From Acidobacteriota bacterium (GTDB lineage: Bacteria; Acidobacteriota; Vicinamibacteria; Vicinamibacterales; UBA2999), in contig JAGNJW010000003.1 in assembly GCA_018000455.1 (NCBI GenBank), positions 124,001-188,000 of the forward strand: a DNA stretch of 64,000 nt. Direction: 5' to 3'. The notes beneath the pieces were generated by a model. It worked only from the letters and a program-made list of their open reading frames with translations, was not told the DNA's origin and ran no database searches. Positions 43,347 through 52,589 of the stretch are shown piece by piece. Numbering within the stretch: the first letter of the stretch is position 1; each line of letters begins with the position of its first letter. Position numbers and translations under genes: made by a program.

Positions 43347-46064
43347 TCACTTGCCCATCTCGGCCGCCGTGACCGGCGTAGACGGGCCGTGGAAAATGGC
43401 GTTGAAGATCATCTTGTAGGTGGCGCGCGGCTGCGCCCGGTAGTCGATCTGGCTGCCGTAGGTCACGACCTGTCCATTGCCGATCCGGAACGACAGGATG
43501 TTCGCCTGATCCTTCAGGTACTCTTCGCCGAGCAGCCAGCCGCTTGCCAGCACCTTCTCGCGCGGGTAGCGTGACACCACTTCGGCCTCGACGCCGAAGC
43601 CGGGTCGCAGCCGGTACGCCTGGTCGTCGTCGAAGAACACCGGCCATTGCGCCGGCATGCCCCACGCCACCGGATGACTCGTGTCGAACTCGTTGTTGAG
43701 CAGCGACCCCGGGCAGTAGAAAAGCGACTCGGGCTCGGTCACGCGGTCGCGCAGCGTCTGCATCAGGCGCGCCGGACTGCTGAAAGCATCGCGCAGCACG
43801 GCCGTGCCATCCTCGCGCGCAGCTTCGGTCTGGCGGTTGGCGCCCGGTCCGAACCTGGGCGGCGCCTGCGGCAGCACGCGCTCGATGGGCAGGTCGAGCA
43901 GATCGCGGGCGGTTTCGACCGCCGAGCCGATGGCGAGCAGCGTGCCGCCGTTCTCCACGAAGGCCCTCAGGCGCGTCCAGCCGACTTCGCCGATACCGAA
44001 CGCCCAGGCCCACTCGGCCGGGTCGTAGCGCTTCGGGTCGAGCCCGCTCAGCATGCGGGCCTTGGTCGTGCCCGAGGGCAGCAGGATGACGTCGTACTTC
44101 GCGTTGAGGTCCCCCTGGAAATCCTGCGCCGACATCACGGCGTGGTTGATGCCGTACTGCTCGAGCATCCACATCGACCAGCCGCCGGGCATGTTGTTCG
44201 CGGCGCGATACAGCCCGACCTTCGTCGTCGGCTTCAGCCGCTCGCCGGCGACTGCCGGGATACGGTCCACGCCCGTCACGGTCAGGCCGAGGTTCTTCGT
44301 CTCTTTGTCGATGATTGGCTGCGAGGTCGAGGTGGCGGGAATCACCCACGTGCCGGGGGCATGCCCGTCGAACGCCCGTGCTGCCCGGTAGACAGGTGCG
44401 CCGGCCTTCTGCAGCTCCGCGATCATCTTGAAGGTGCCGTAGCTCTCCGGGCCGACGAGATAGGCGCCGGCCGGACGCGCCGGCGCCGTCGTGGCCGCCG
44501 GCGTCACCCTCTTCACGAGTTCGAGTGGCGCCTCGAAGGGCTGCGCCACGGTGTCCACCGTGGCGCCGGTGAGCATCCACAGCGTGTGCCCGGTGACGTC
44601 ATAGGGCGGCTCGGGCGGCCCACCGGGGAAGAGCCGCAGATCCGGGTACTGCTGCCGCGACAGCATCGAGCGGGCGAAGCCGCCGTAGGGCTGTGCGGTC
44701 TTGATGACGTAGGAGCCGGCCGGATACGAGGCGCCGCCGGCGGTGAACGACGCCGTGGCGCGGTGGATCTCGACCGCGCCGAACTGCAGCAGGTCGAGCA
44801 TCTCGTAGGCTCCGTACGGATCGTGCTGGTGGGGCGGCACGACGTAGGCGAACGGCCCGCCCTTGACGTTCACCGAGTCGCGGTGCACCTGGTAGAAGTT
44901 GTAGAGCCACTCGTGACCGTACTTCGCGACGTGCGTCATGCCGGCAAAGGCCGCAGTGATGCCGTATTCCATCTGCTGGGAAAGCGTCCACGTATCCTTC
45001 GAGTAGGGCACCGGGAAGTGCGCGCGTGACTCCTGCGGACCAAGCGGCTCCCCCTGGCGTGGGTTGACGTACGGATCGGCCAGGTTTGGACTGTTGGCGA
45101 TCTCGGTCAGGATGCGCGGCTGCCCGTGATAGACCATGTACTGCCGCGCCGGCGACCACATGTCGTAGCTGTCTTCCCACGCGATGCCTTCCCGGCCCTC
45201 GGCCAGCAGTGCCGTGGCCATCGCCTGGCCCACTGTGGCCTGGCCCATGCGCAGCAGCGGGTGCATGTTCGAGTCGAAAGGCTCGGTGAAGGGCGGCACG
45301 AACATCCGCGAACCATTGGGGCCCTGCTGGTGCATGTCGTGGGTGATGATCGGTTTGTAGGTGTTCTGCACGAGCTCGATGTTCATGCGCGTTTCCTTCT
45401 GCGTGAACATGAACCAGTCGCGGTTGTCGTCGTGTCCGACGTACTTGTGATACAGGTCCGGATAGACACGTGCCAGCGGCGTGCCCTTCGTCTTGTACCA
45501 GTGGTCGATCACGAGCACCTGGCCGTCGGGATTCTGCGACGGCACCATCAGTACGACCGCGTTGTCGAGGATGTTCCTGATCTCCGGCGAGTTCTCGGTC
45601 GCCAGGCGGTGCACGATCTTGATGATTGCCTGCCCGTTACTGACTTCGGTCGAGTGGATCGTTGCGTAGAGGAAGTAGAACGGCCGGCCTTCGAGCGCGA
45701 GCTTCCGTGCTTCGGCGTCGGAGAGACCGCGCGGATCGGCCAGCCGGCGGTTGATCTCGACCAGGCGATCGAACTTCGCCAGGTTCTGCGGCGAGCTGAT
45801 GCGCAGCAGCGGATAGCTGTTGCCCATCGTAGTCTTGCCCAGCTCTTCGTACTTCACGCGGTCGGTCTGCTTGGCCAGCAACTGGAAGTAGTCGAGGATC
45901 TTCGGATAGCGGGCGAGCTCGCCATCGCTGCCGATCGGGAAACCGAAGTACTGCTCGGGTGCCGGAACGGTCCGCGACTGAGCGGTGACGGTCTCGAACG
46001 GCGGCACGGCCGAGGCGGCGAATACGAGGCTGAAGACGGCGACGGCAGCACGGACGAAACGCAT
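43347..46064 (-). CDS. Exported M14-family zinc carboxypeptidase-like protein
   Basis: 905 residues from ATG at 46064 with AGGGGGA upstream. Signal peptide, then the M14 catalytic domain: zinc ligands His137 and Glu140 in ATIHSTEVSNG, VVLMVPSQNPDG, and the third-ligand region KPIITHDMHQQGPNG around His242-His245. A long C-terminal half (about 430-905) contains PPEPPYDVTGHTLWMLTGAT and a GATase1-like segment (VILLPSGTT, FVENGGTLLAIGSAVETARD), common in the large acidobacterial M14 group. It should act in the periplasm or outside on peptides. Divergent from the PQQ dehydrogenase gene, with an 79-bp shared promoter region. Confidence 0.9.
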   Translation of the reverse strand: MRFVRAAVAVFSLVFAASAVPPFETVTAQSRTVPAPEQYFGFPIGSDGELARYPKILDYFQLLAKQTDRVKYEELGKTTMGNSYPLLRISSPQNLAKFDRLVEINRRLADPRGLSDAEARKLALEGRPFYFLYATIHSTEVSNGQAIIKIVHRLATENSPEIRNILDNAVVLMVPSQNPDGQVLVIDHWYKTKGTPLARVYPDLYHKYVGHDDNRDWFMFTQKETRMNIELVQNTYKPIITHDMHQQGPNGSRMFVPPFTEPFDSNMHPLLRMGQATVGQAMATALLAEGREGIAWEDSYDMWSPARQYMVYHGQPRILTEIANSPNLADPYVNPRQGEPLGPQESRAHFPVPYSKDTWTLSQQMEYGITAAFAGMTHVAKYGHEWLYNFYQVHRDSVNVKGGPFAYVVPPHQHDPYGAYEMLDLLQFGAVEIHRATASFTAGGASYPAGSYVIKTAQPYGGFARSMLSRQQYPDLRLFPGGPPEPPYDVTGHTLWMLTGATVDTVAQPFEAPLELVKRVTPAATTAPARPAGAYLVGPESYGTFKMIAELQKAGAPVYRAARAFDGHAPGTWVIPATSTSQPIIDKETKNLGLTVTGVDRIPAVAGERLKPTTKVGLYRAANNMPGGWSMWMLEQYGINHAVMSAQDFQGDLNAKYDVILLPSGTTKARMLSGLDPKRYDPAEWAWAFGIGEVGWTRLRAFVENGGTLLAIGSAVETARDLLDLPIERVLPQAPPRFGPGANRQTEAAREDGTAVLRDAFSSPARLMQTLRDRVTEPESLFYCPGSLLNNEFDTSHPVAWGMPAQWPVFFDDDQAYRLRPGFGVEAEVVSRYPREKVLASGWLLGEEYLKDQANILSFRIGNGQVVTYGSQIDYRAQPRATYKMIFNAIFHGPSTPVTAAEMGK

Positions 46065-46143
46065 GAGTCCCCCTGATCGACCGCGATGGTAGCACCCGCG
46101 CCCGCTGCGCCGGCACCCGGCGCCGCGACGACAATGCGTTACG

Positions 46144-48102
46144 ATGGCCGCCATGCGCTCCCTGTTGACGCTGGCCGGTTTCGTCGTCCTGCTGGTGACT
46201 GCCGTGGCTCAGCCGAGAGCGCAGCCAGGAGCGGCCGCCAGCGACTGGCCGAATCATGGCGGCGATTCCGGCAGCACCAAGTACGCGCCGCTCGAGCAGA
46301 TTACGGCCGCCAACGTCGGCACGCTCGCGATCGCGTGGCGGCGGCCAGGGCTGGATCCCGCCGTGCAGGCGGCGCATCCCGATCTTGTCGTTCCCCGGAA
46401 CTACCGCAGCACACCGCTCAAGGCCGGCGAGCTCCTGTTCGCGTCGAACGCTCTCGGGCTGGCCGAGGCATTCGACCCGGCCTCGGGCAGGACGGTGTGG
46501 GCGCAGGCCGTGGAAGCCGAGGATCTTGGCGGCGCCGGCGCCAGCCGCAACCTCGCCTACTGGACGGGCCAGGACGATGCGCGCGTGTTCAACGTGCGCG
46601 GCCGCTACCTCTATGCCCTCGACGCCCGCTCCGGGCGGCCCGCCGGCGGCTTCGGCCTCGGCGGCCGCGTGGATCTCATGGCCGGCCTGGGGTCGAAGGT
46701 GACGTCGTTTCGCTGGAGTGCGCCCGGCCCGATCGTGGTGCGTGATGTGGTCGTCATCGGCGGACAGGGCTGGACCGACTCCGGCACGCAGGTCGACATC
46801 CCGCCCGGCGACATTCGCGCCTACGACGTGCGCACGGGCGCCTTGCGCTGGACGTTCCATGTCGTGCCGCGTCCCGGCGAGCCCGGCATCGAGTCGTGGG
46901 AGCAGCGCTCGTGGCGCGACACCGGCAACGCGAAGGCCTGGAGCCTGATGAGTGCCGACGACGAACTCGGCTATCTCTATGTGCCGCTCAGCAGCGCCGC
47001 CAACGAGTGGTACGGCGGCCAGCGCCCAGGCGCCAACCTCTATTCCGACAGTCTCGTGTGCCTCGACGCTTCAACGGGCGAGATGAAGTGGCACTACCAG
47101 ATGGTCCACCACGACATCTGGGACTACGACAACCCCACCGCTCCCGTCCTGGCCGACATCACCGTGAACGGGCGCCGTATCAAGGCCGTCGTGCAGGTGA
47201 CCAAGCAGGCCTTCGCGTTCGTCTTCGACCGGGAAACGGGGAAGCCGGTGTGGCCCATCGAAGAGCGGCCCGTGCCGACGTCGACGGTGCCAGGCGAATG
47301 GACCTCGCCCACGCAGCCGTTTCCGACCAGGCCCGCGCCATTCGATCGACAGGGACTCACCGATGACGACCTCATCGACTTCACGCCCGAGCTGAAGCAG
47401 GAGGCGCGCGAGATCGTCAAGCAGTGGACCATCGGCCCGATGTTCACGCCGCCCACGCTCGAAGGCACCGCACCGGGGGAGAAGAAGGGCACGATGTATC
47501 TTCCGGGTTGGGTCGGCGGCGCCAACTGGGGCGGCGCGGCGTTCGATCCCGAGAGCGGCACGCTCTACGTGCCGTCGGTGACCTTCCCGTGGCTCGGTGC
47601 GCTCGTGAAGGGCCCGGGACGCTTCACCTACGTGCAGACGAGGAAGCGCCTCGATCGCGAGCCCGGTCCAGGACCGCGCGGGCTGCCCATCACGAAGCCG
47701 CCCTACGGCCGCATCACGGCCATCGACCTCAACACCGGTGACCACCGCTGGATGGTGCCGAACGGCGATGGCCCCCGCGATCATCCCGCCTTGAAGGACC
47801 TGAACCTGCCGCCCCTCGGTCAGATGGGCCGCGCCGCGCCGCTCGTGACCAGGACGCTGCTCTTCGTGACCGAAGGGAGTGCCGTCGGACTCAGCATCCC
47901 GCCCGGCGGCGGCGGCCCGAGGATGCGGGCCTTCGACAAGCGCACCGGCAAGGTGGTGGCCGAGATCCCGCTGCCTGCCGGCGCCACCGGTGCGCCGATG
48001 ACCTACCTGCACCTCGGCCGCCAGTACATCGTGGTGGCGGTGGCCGACAAAGACCACGCGCCGGAACTTGTGGCCCTGGCCCTGCCGCGGTCGCAGCCGT
48101 AA
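46144..48102 (+). CDS. PQQ-dependent dehydrogenase, membrane-glucose-dehydrogenase-like soluble form
   Basis: 652 residues; ATG at 46153 in frame is an alternative start. Signal peptide, then an eight-bladed quinoprotein propeller: DWPNHGGDSGSTKYAPLEQI at its start, YWTGQDDARVFNVRGRYLYA, GANLYSDSLVCLDASTGEMK, HHDIWDYDNPTAPVLADI with the catalytic Asp, ANWGGAAFDPESGTLYVPS, and ALALPRSQP at its end. The VHHDIWDYD segment is the type found in PQQ glucose/quinate dehydrogenases. It lacks the N-terminal membrane helices of Gcd, so it is periplasmic and must pass electrons to another carrier. Substrate: a sugar or polyol (inference). Confidence 0.88.
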   Translation: MAAMRSLLTLAGFVVLLVTAVAQPRAQPGAAASDWPNHGGDSGSTKYAPLEQITAANVGTLAIAWRRPGLDPAVQAAHPDLVVPRNYRSTPLKAGELLFASNALGLAEAFDPASGRTVWAQAVEAEDLGGAGASRNLAYWTGQDDARVFNVRGRYLYALDARSGRPAGGFGLGGRVDLMAGLGSKVTSFRWSAPGPIVVRDVVVIGGQGWTDSGTQVDIPPGDIRAYDVRTGALRWTFHVVPRPGEPGIESWEQRSWRDTGNAKAWSLMSADDELGYLYVPLSSAANEWYGGQRPGANLYSDSLVCLDASTGEMKWHYQMVHHDIWDYDNPTAPVLADITVNGRRIKAVVQVTKQAFAFVFDRETGKPVWPIEERPVPTSTVPGEWTSPTQPFPTRPAPFDRQGLTDDDLIDFTPELKQEAREIVKQWTIGPMFTPPTLEGTAPGEKKGTMYLPGWVGGANWGGAAFDPESGTLYVPSVTFPWLGALVKGPGRFTYVQTRKRLDREPGPGPRGLPITKPPYGRITAIDLNTGDHRWMVPNGDGPRDHPALKDLNLPPLGQMGRAAPLVTRTLLFVTEGSAVGLSIPPGGGGPRMRAFDKRTGKVVAEIPLPAGATGAPMTYLHLGRQYIVVAVADKDHAPELVALALPRSQP

Positions 48103-48144
48103 CGTCTCGTCAATGGCTGCCGCTGCCGCGCCCTGCCGATGAAG

Positions 48145-49044
48145 TCACGGGATGGTGACGGTGCGTGCCGACGACGGACCGCTCGTGCCGCAGGCGTTGA
48201 CGCCGACGATCCACAAATCATAGGTGCCCGGCGGCACGGTACCAGACACCGTCCGCGCCGTCGTCGGGAAGCTACCGTTGAATGCGCCGGTCACGTTGAC
48301 GACGAAGCTCGATGTCGCGGGTCCCGACACGGCCGGGCCCCACACGCCCGACAAGGCGTTGCCGGCGGCAAACGCGGTGAATGCGGTTGGCGCCGCGGGC
48401 GGTCCCGAGCAGGTCCCCGGAAACGTGAGTGTCACCGGACTGGACGACGCGCTGACGCCGGCGGCATTGGCCGCGCGAAGCCGGAAGGTGTAGGTGCCGG
48501 GCGGGACGCCGGCGAATGAAAAGGTGTCGACGAGGGGCAAGGGCAGCGTCGCGTTCAGGGCCCCGGAGACGTCCAGCAGCAGCGACCCCGGCGGGCCGTC
48601 GGTGAAGTTGTTCCACCACGTGAGCGCGAGCGACGTTCCGTTCACGAGCCCGGTCAAGTTCGCTGGCGACGCCGCCGGGACGGCCACGTTCACGTGCAGC
48701 GGCACCTCGTTCGACGGACTGCTCCTGGCGGCGCCGAGCAGGCTGTGCACCCGCACGAAGAACGAGCCCGTCGGCGCTACGAACGTGAAGATTGGCGCCG
48801 AGAGCCCGGTGGGCACGCTGGCCAGCACCGACCCCGGTGTCACGCCGCCTTCGAGCACGTAGCCGTCCGGCGCCGGGCCGCCGAGCGGCGGGTCCCAGCG
48901 CAGCGTCACCGTATTGCCGGTGACCTGCGAGACGAATAGCCCGCCGGGCGCCTGCACGGCCTGAGCCGCGCTCGACGCCGGACCGGCCGCGATCATCATC
49001 GCGGCGCCCAGAAGCACCATTCCGCCACGGACATTTGCGCGCAT
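48145..49044 (-). CDS. Secreted fibronectin type III repeat protein
   Basis: 299 residues from ATG at 49044 with GAGGGGG seven bases upstream. Signal peptide (VLLGAAMMIAAGPASSAAQ), then three FnIII-like units of about 90 residues: TGNTVTLRWDPPLGGPAPDG with FFVRVHSLLGAARSSPSNEV, then SLALTWWNNFTDGPPGS with GTYTFRLRAANAAGVSASSS, then a third with GTYDLWIVGVNACGTSGPSS, ending RTVTIP. No enzyme domain. Likely an extracellular adhesive or matrix protein; widespread in acidobacteria. Confidence 0.8.
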   Translation of the reverse strand: MRANVRGGMVLLGAAMMIAAGPASSAAQAVQAPGGLFVSQVTGNTVTLRWDPPLGGPAPDGYVLEGGVTPGSVLASVPTGLSAPIFTFVAPTGSFFVRVHSLLGAARSSPSNEVPLHVNVAVPAASPANLTGLVNGTSLALTWWNNFTDGPPGSLLLDVSGALNATLPLPLVDTFSFAGVPPGTYTFRLRAANAAGVSASSSPVTLTFPGTCSGPPAAPTAFTAFAAGNALSGVWGPAVSGPATSSFVVNVTGAFNGSFPTTARTVSGTVPPGTYDLWIVGVNACGTSGPSSARTVTIP

Positions 49045-49233
49045 CGTCGCGACCCCCTCGAGGTGGCCTGGCCGTTCGGTGGCCCGCCACTGTTGAGGAG
49101 AACGCAGGCGGGCCGGCGGCGGGGACACGTCGGCCCGTTGTCGTCGGGCCGCATGCAGCGGCTGGCCCGGAGGGCTGGTCCGCGCGGCGGCCAAATTGCG
49201 TAGCATGAGGGAATGGGGGATCTGGGGGGAACG

Positions 49234-49668
49234 ATGCGTCGTAGCCGTGCCATCGTGCTCGGGCTGGCAGCTTGCCTGGCTGGCGCCGCCGCCTGTCAGA
49301 AGTCGCTGCCCACGGGGCCGTCTGAGCTTGCCACCGGCATCATCGTCTACGAAGACGCGAACTATCTGGGCCGTTCGGCGCACATCACCGAAGACGTGCG
49401 TGATCTTCGCGACGTGCGCGGGCCATGCGAGCACTACGAATCCGATGGCGCGTCCGGCGGCCGCTACATCTACGACTGGAACGACTGCATTTCGTCGGTA
49501 CGGGTAGCCCCTGGCTGGCGCGCCACGCTCTATCGCGACGACAACTACCGTGACGACGCGCTCGACATCACGGCCGATGTGCCGAACCTCCAGCTCATCA
49601 CCGAGCACGACTGCCCGCGCGACGGCCTGAACGACTGCGTGACGTCGATTCGCGTGCGGCGGCAGTGA
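49234..49668 (+). CDS. Beta/gamma-crystallin-like lipoprotein
   Basis: 144 residues from ATG at 49234, chosen over the in-frame ATG at 49213 because GGGGGA precedes it. Signal peptide with lipobox LAGAAAC (Cys at about 20). Two Greek-key-like motifs follow: GIIVYEDANYLGRSAHITED ending WNDCISSVRV, and RATLYRDDNYRDDALDITAD ending LNDCVTSIRV. The (N/D)-D-C-x-S-S/I-x-(R)V ends correspond to the Ca2+-binding N/D-N/D-x-x-S/T-S site of microbial beta/gamma-crystallins. Calcium binding at the cell surface is likely but unproven. Confidence 0.8.
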   Translation: MRRSRAIVLGLAACLAGAAACQKSLPTGPSELATGIIVYEDANYLGRSAHITEDVRDLRDVRGPCEHYESDGASGGRYIYDWNDCISSVRVAPGWRATLYRDDNYRDDALDITADVPNLQLITEHDCPRDGLNDCVTSIRVRRQ

Positions 49669-49812
49669 CGTGCCACCGCCTTCGTCGGATCTGGAATCGA
49701 TGCAGTTGAAGCTGTCATCGGCCGCGATGTGCAGCGGACGGCTCTGCTAGACTCCGCGACACGGCCCGAAGACCGATATCGACGCCGACTTCGAGCGCCG
49801 GGGGCGATCCAG

Positions 49813-51090
49813 ATGAATGCATTCGACACCGCCGCGGTGCTCCTCGCCGTCGCCGCGCTCTCCGGCTACCTCAATCACCGGATCCTGCGCCTGCCTGCCA
49901 CGACCGGCACGCTGGCCGTGGCGCTCGTCAGCTCGCTGCTCCTGGTGGCCGTCGACCAGGTCGTGCCGGCCTGGGGGTTGCGCGACGCCATCGCCGCCTT
50001 CCTCGGCGAGATCGACTTCAACGAAGCGCTCATGCACGGCATGCTGAGCTTCCTGCTCTTCGCCGGTGCCCTGCACATCAATCTCGATGACCTGCTCGAT
50101 CAGAAGTGGACCATCGGCGCGCTGGCGACGATTGGGGTGCTGATCTCGACGGCGGCCGTCGGCGGGATGATGTATGGGGTTTTCCGCCTGTTCGGCTTCG
50201 ACATTCCGTTCATGGTCTGTCTGGTCTTCGGGGCTCTGATCTCTCCGACCGATCCCATCGCCGTCATGGGCTTGCTCAAGGAACTGAAGGCGCCACGCAG
50301 TCTCGAAGCGCAGATCGCCGGCGAGTCGCTCTTCAACGACGGCGTGGCCGTAGTGCTGTTCTTCGCGCTCGCTTCAGCGGCGGGCCTCCAGGGTGCGGAC
50401 GAGGTGCTGGAGATCACGGCGAACGCGGCGGGCCTCACCGGGTTCTTCCTGCGCGAAGTCCTCGGCGGGGCCGCGCTCGGCCTTGGCCTGGGCTGGGTCG
50501 GCTACCACGCCCTCAAGAGCCTGAACGATCACCCGCTCGAGCTGCTCATCACACTGGCGCTCGTGATGTTCACCTACTCGCTGTCGTTCTGGGTGCATGT
50601 GTCCGGTCCTATCGCCGTCGTGGTCGAAGGCCTGCTCATCGGCAATCCCGGGCGGCGTTTCGCCATGAGCGACAAGACGCGCGAGCACGTCGATGCCTTC
50701 TGGCAGATGCTCGACGAGATCCTGAACGCCGTGCTCTTCCTGCTGCTCGGCATCGAGGTCTTCGCCGTGCCGGGCGGCGTGACGCCGATTGCCGTGGGGC
50801 TGCTGGCCGTGCCGATGACCCTGCTCGCGCGGCTGATCTCGGTGACGTTGCCGATCACGGCGATGAGCCTGCGCGGTCCGTACCGGCGAGGTCTGGTGCC
50901 GGTACTCACCTGGAGCGGCCTGCGCGGCGGCATCTCGGTGGCGATGGTGCTGTCCTTGCCGCCGTTCCCTGCGCGCGAGTACCTGCTCGCCGCTACCTAC
51001 GCCGTGGTGGTGTTCTCGATCCTGGTGCAGGGGCTCACGGTGCGGCGTGTGCTCACCTACTACGGCGTCGGAGCGCCCGCCGAAAACTAG
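49813..51090 (+). CDS. Na+/H+ antiporter, CPA1 (NhaP-like)
   Basis: 425 residues from ATG at 49813; the frame is open 28 codons upstream without similarity. About 12 membrane helices. CPA1 signatures: [40 protein letters not shown] and [20 protein letters not shown] with the Asn-Asp pair of the ion-binding site, and [20 protein letters not shown] near the C-terminus. It exchanges cytoplasmic Na+ (or K+) for H+. The C-terminus is short and has no cytoplasmic regulatory domain. Followed 12 bp later by a solute-binding lipoprotein. Confidence 0.93.
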   Translation: MNAFDTAAVLLAVAALSGYLNHRILRLPATTGTLAVALVSSLLLVAVDQVVPAWGLRDAIAAFLGEIDFNEALMHGMLSFLLFAGALHINLDDLLDQKWTIGALATIGVLISTAAVGGMMYGVFRLFGFDIPFMVCLVFGALISPTDPIAVMGLLKELKAPRSLEAQIAGESLFNDGVAVVLFFALASAAGLQGADEVLEITANAAGLTGFFLREVLGGAALGLGLGWVGYHALKSLNDHPLELLITLALVMFTYSLSFWVHVSGPIAVVVEGLLIGNPGRRFAMSDKTREHVDAFWQMLDEILNAVLFLLLGIEVFAVPGGVTPIAVGLLAVPMTLLARLISVTLPITAMSLRGPYRRGLVPVLTWSGLRGGISVAMVLSLPPFPAREYLLAATYAVVVFSILVQGLTVRRVLTYYGVGAPAEN

Positions 51091-51102
51091 AGGAACAGGC
51101 CG

Positions 51103-51849
51103 ATGCCCATCACACGCAGTCTCGTCGTCGCCCTGCTCTTGTCTGCCGTCGGGTGCCAGACGACGCCTGGGGCGCCCGCTCTCACCACCCTCCAGCCTGG
51201 CGTCTTGAAGATCGCCATCACCGGCACGGCCACCGACCTGCTCGACCCCGAAGCGTGGATGTACCGCTACGCCGAACGCCTTGCCCAGGACCTCCAGCTG
51301 CGCCCGGAGTGGGTGGTCGTGCCGTTCGACAAGTCGTGGGAGCTGGCCGGCAAGGACGCCGTCGACGTGGTGGCCACCAACCTGGCGAGCTTCCCGGATC
51401 GCGTGAGCCCCGGGGGCACGTTCTCGGCGCCGTTCCTCTACGAGCAGCGCGCGCTGCGTATCCGCGCCGCCGACGGCGACCACTACCGCACCATTGCCGA
51501 CTTCACCGGGAAGAGGGTCGGCGCGGTGACCGGCATGGCCGCGCACCGCGATCTGGTTCGGCGCGCGCCGGAGGGCGTGGAGATCGTTGCTACCGCGACG
51601 TTCCCCGAGTTGTACGAGCTGTTCGCGCGGGGTGGCCTCGAGGCGGTGGCCCAGGCCGAGTACTTCGCGCTCGATGGCCGAGTCATCCCGTCCTACGGAC
51701 CGGAACTGACCCTCATCGATCACCACGATCTGAATCCCGGGCAGCGCGAAGAGTCGGTGTTCGTGGTGCGCGACAAGAGCACGGCACTGCTCGAGGCGGT
51801 GAACGCCTTCGTGGCCCGAACGGCGTTCCCGCTCCACCTGGCACGGTAG
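51103..51849 (+). CDS. Solute-binding lipoprotein, SBP family 3-like
   Basis: 248 residues. Lipobox LSAVGC (Cys18), then a two-lobed periplasmic binding protein with family 3 features: LKIAITGTATDLLDPEAWMY, ERLAQDLQLRPEWVVVPFDK, VDVVATNLASFPDR, DFTGKRVGAVTGMAAHRDLV and DHHDLNPGQREESVFVVRDK. No ABC permease or ATPase gene lies nearby, so it may serve a distant transporter or sense a ligand. Start 12 bp after the antiporter stop, probably one transcript. Confidence 0.85.
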   Translation: MPITRSLVVALLLSAVGCQTTPGAPALTTLQPGVLKIAITGTATDLLDPEAWMYRYAERLAQDLQLRPEWVVVPFDKSWELAGKDAVDVVATNLASFPDRVSPGGTFSAPFLYEQRALRIRAADGDHYRTIADFTGKRVGAVTGMAAHRDLVRRAPEGVEIVATATFPELYELFARGGLEAVAQAEYFALDGRVIPSYGPELTLIDHHDLNPGQREESVFVVRDKSTALLEAVNAFVARTAFPLHLAR

Positions 51850-51857
51850 TCCAGCAC

Positions 51858-51953
51858 TGGTGGTGACGCCCGGATGACCCTTCCTCCGGCTTCGCCAACT
51901 GACGCTGTACGATCATCTCCGCCGGACGAAAGGGCCATCCGGGCGTCACCACT
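51858..51953. repeat. 96-bp near-perfect inverted-repeat element (MITE- or REP-like)
   Basis: The left arm TGGTGGTGACGCCCGGATGA + CCCTT (51858-51882) is the reverse complement of 51930-51953 with about one mismatch per arm. CTCCGGC/GCCGGA pairing extends the stem inward to 51890 and 51921, leaving a loop of about 30 bases. It sits right after the binding-protein stop. No target-site duplication is obvious. It could be a miniature transposable element, a REP-type palindrome or a terminator hairpin. No second copy was seen in the window. Confidence 0.75.
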
Positions 51954-52122
51954 TGAAGAAGCGGCGACTACCCTGGCTGTGCGGGTCGACCGGCGGCGCC
52001 GTGCCGGCCGGTTACCGACGCCTGGAACGGAGTTCGAGGATCGTCGTCAGCATCGCCAGGTCTTTCACATTGGCGCGGCGATTCGTCCCGGTCCAGTGCC
52101 CAGCGCGGCGCCTCCTTTTCGG

Positions 52123-52551
52123 TCACGCCGCAACGCCAGATGCCTTCAGGGCGGCCAGCAGGGCCGCTGGCTGGCTGGTGCCGATGCGGAAACGACTGCC
52201 ATTCGTGAGCTGCAGCTCGACGGCGTCGAGGCCCCAGATGCTCCACAGTCGTCCATTGCGGATGTAGCGCATGCCCCAGCCGTAGAGCGGCGAGTTTCGC
52301 ACGGCTCGGGCCGACACGATGTCGGTCGTCGCGATCCGCTCGCGGACGAGGCCGACCGGACCGAAGCGGACGACGACCGCCGCGCCGCCAACTTCGATCG
52401 TGAGCGTGCCGAAGAGCGCCGAGGCCACCGCGGTGACGAGGCACATCACACCGAAGAGAGCCCAGGATCTCACGCGGGCGGCGACGAGGGCCGCCAGCGA
52501 CACGCCCACGAAGAACATCCCGTAGCCGATCTGGGTGTGACGGTAGATCAC
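52123..52551 (-). CDS. Small membrane protein with PH-like / DUF domain
   Basis: 142 residues from GTG at 52551 (MIYRHTQIGYGMFFVGVSLA); no clear ribosome site. Two hydrophobic helices at the N-terminus (GYGMFFVGVSLAALVAARV and LFGVMCLVTAVASALFGTL), then a beta-rich soluble part with IEVGGAAVVVRFGPVG and VELQLTNGSRFRIGTSQP, reminiscent of bacterial PH-like domains. Role unknown. The frame continues after its TGA for 36 more codons (ANVKDLAMLTTILELRSRRR) to a TAA at 52012, possibly a leftover of another gene. 51954-52011 shows nothing else. Confidence 0.65.
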   Translation of the reverse strand: MIYRHTQIGYGMFFVGVSLAALVAARVRSWALFGVMCLVTAVASALFGTLTIEVGGAAVVVRFGPVGLVRERIATTDIVSARAVRNSPLYGWGMRYIRNGRLWSIWGLDAVELQLTNGSRFRIGTSQPAALLAALKASGVAA

Positions 52552-52589
52552 GGGGCAGCGCCTACGTGCTAGCCGGTGGGCGGCATGCG

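Noticed and set aside
43647..45029. Plus-strand open frame of 460 codons
   Set aside because: Shadow of the M14 peptidase gene; no signal peptide, domain or ribosome site.
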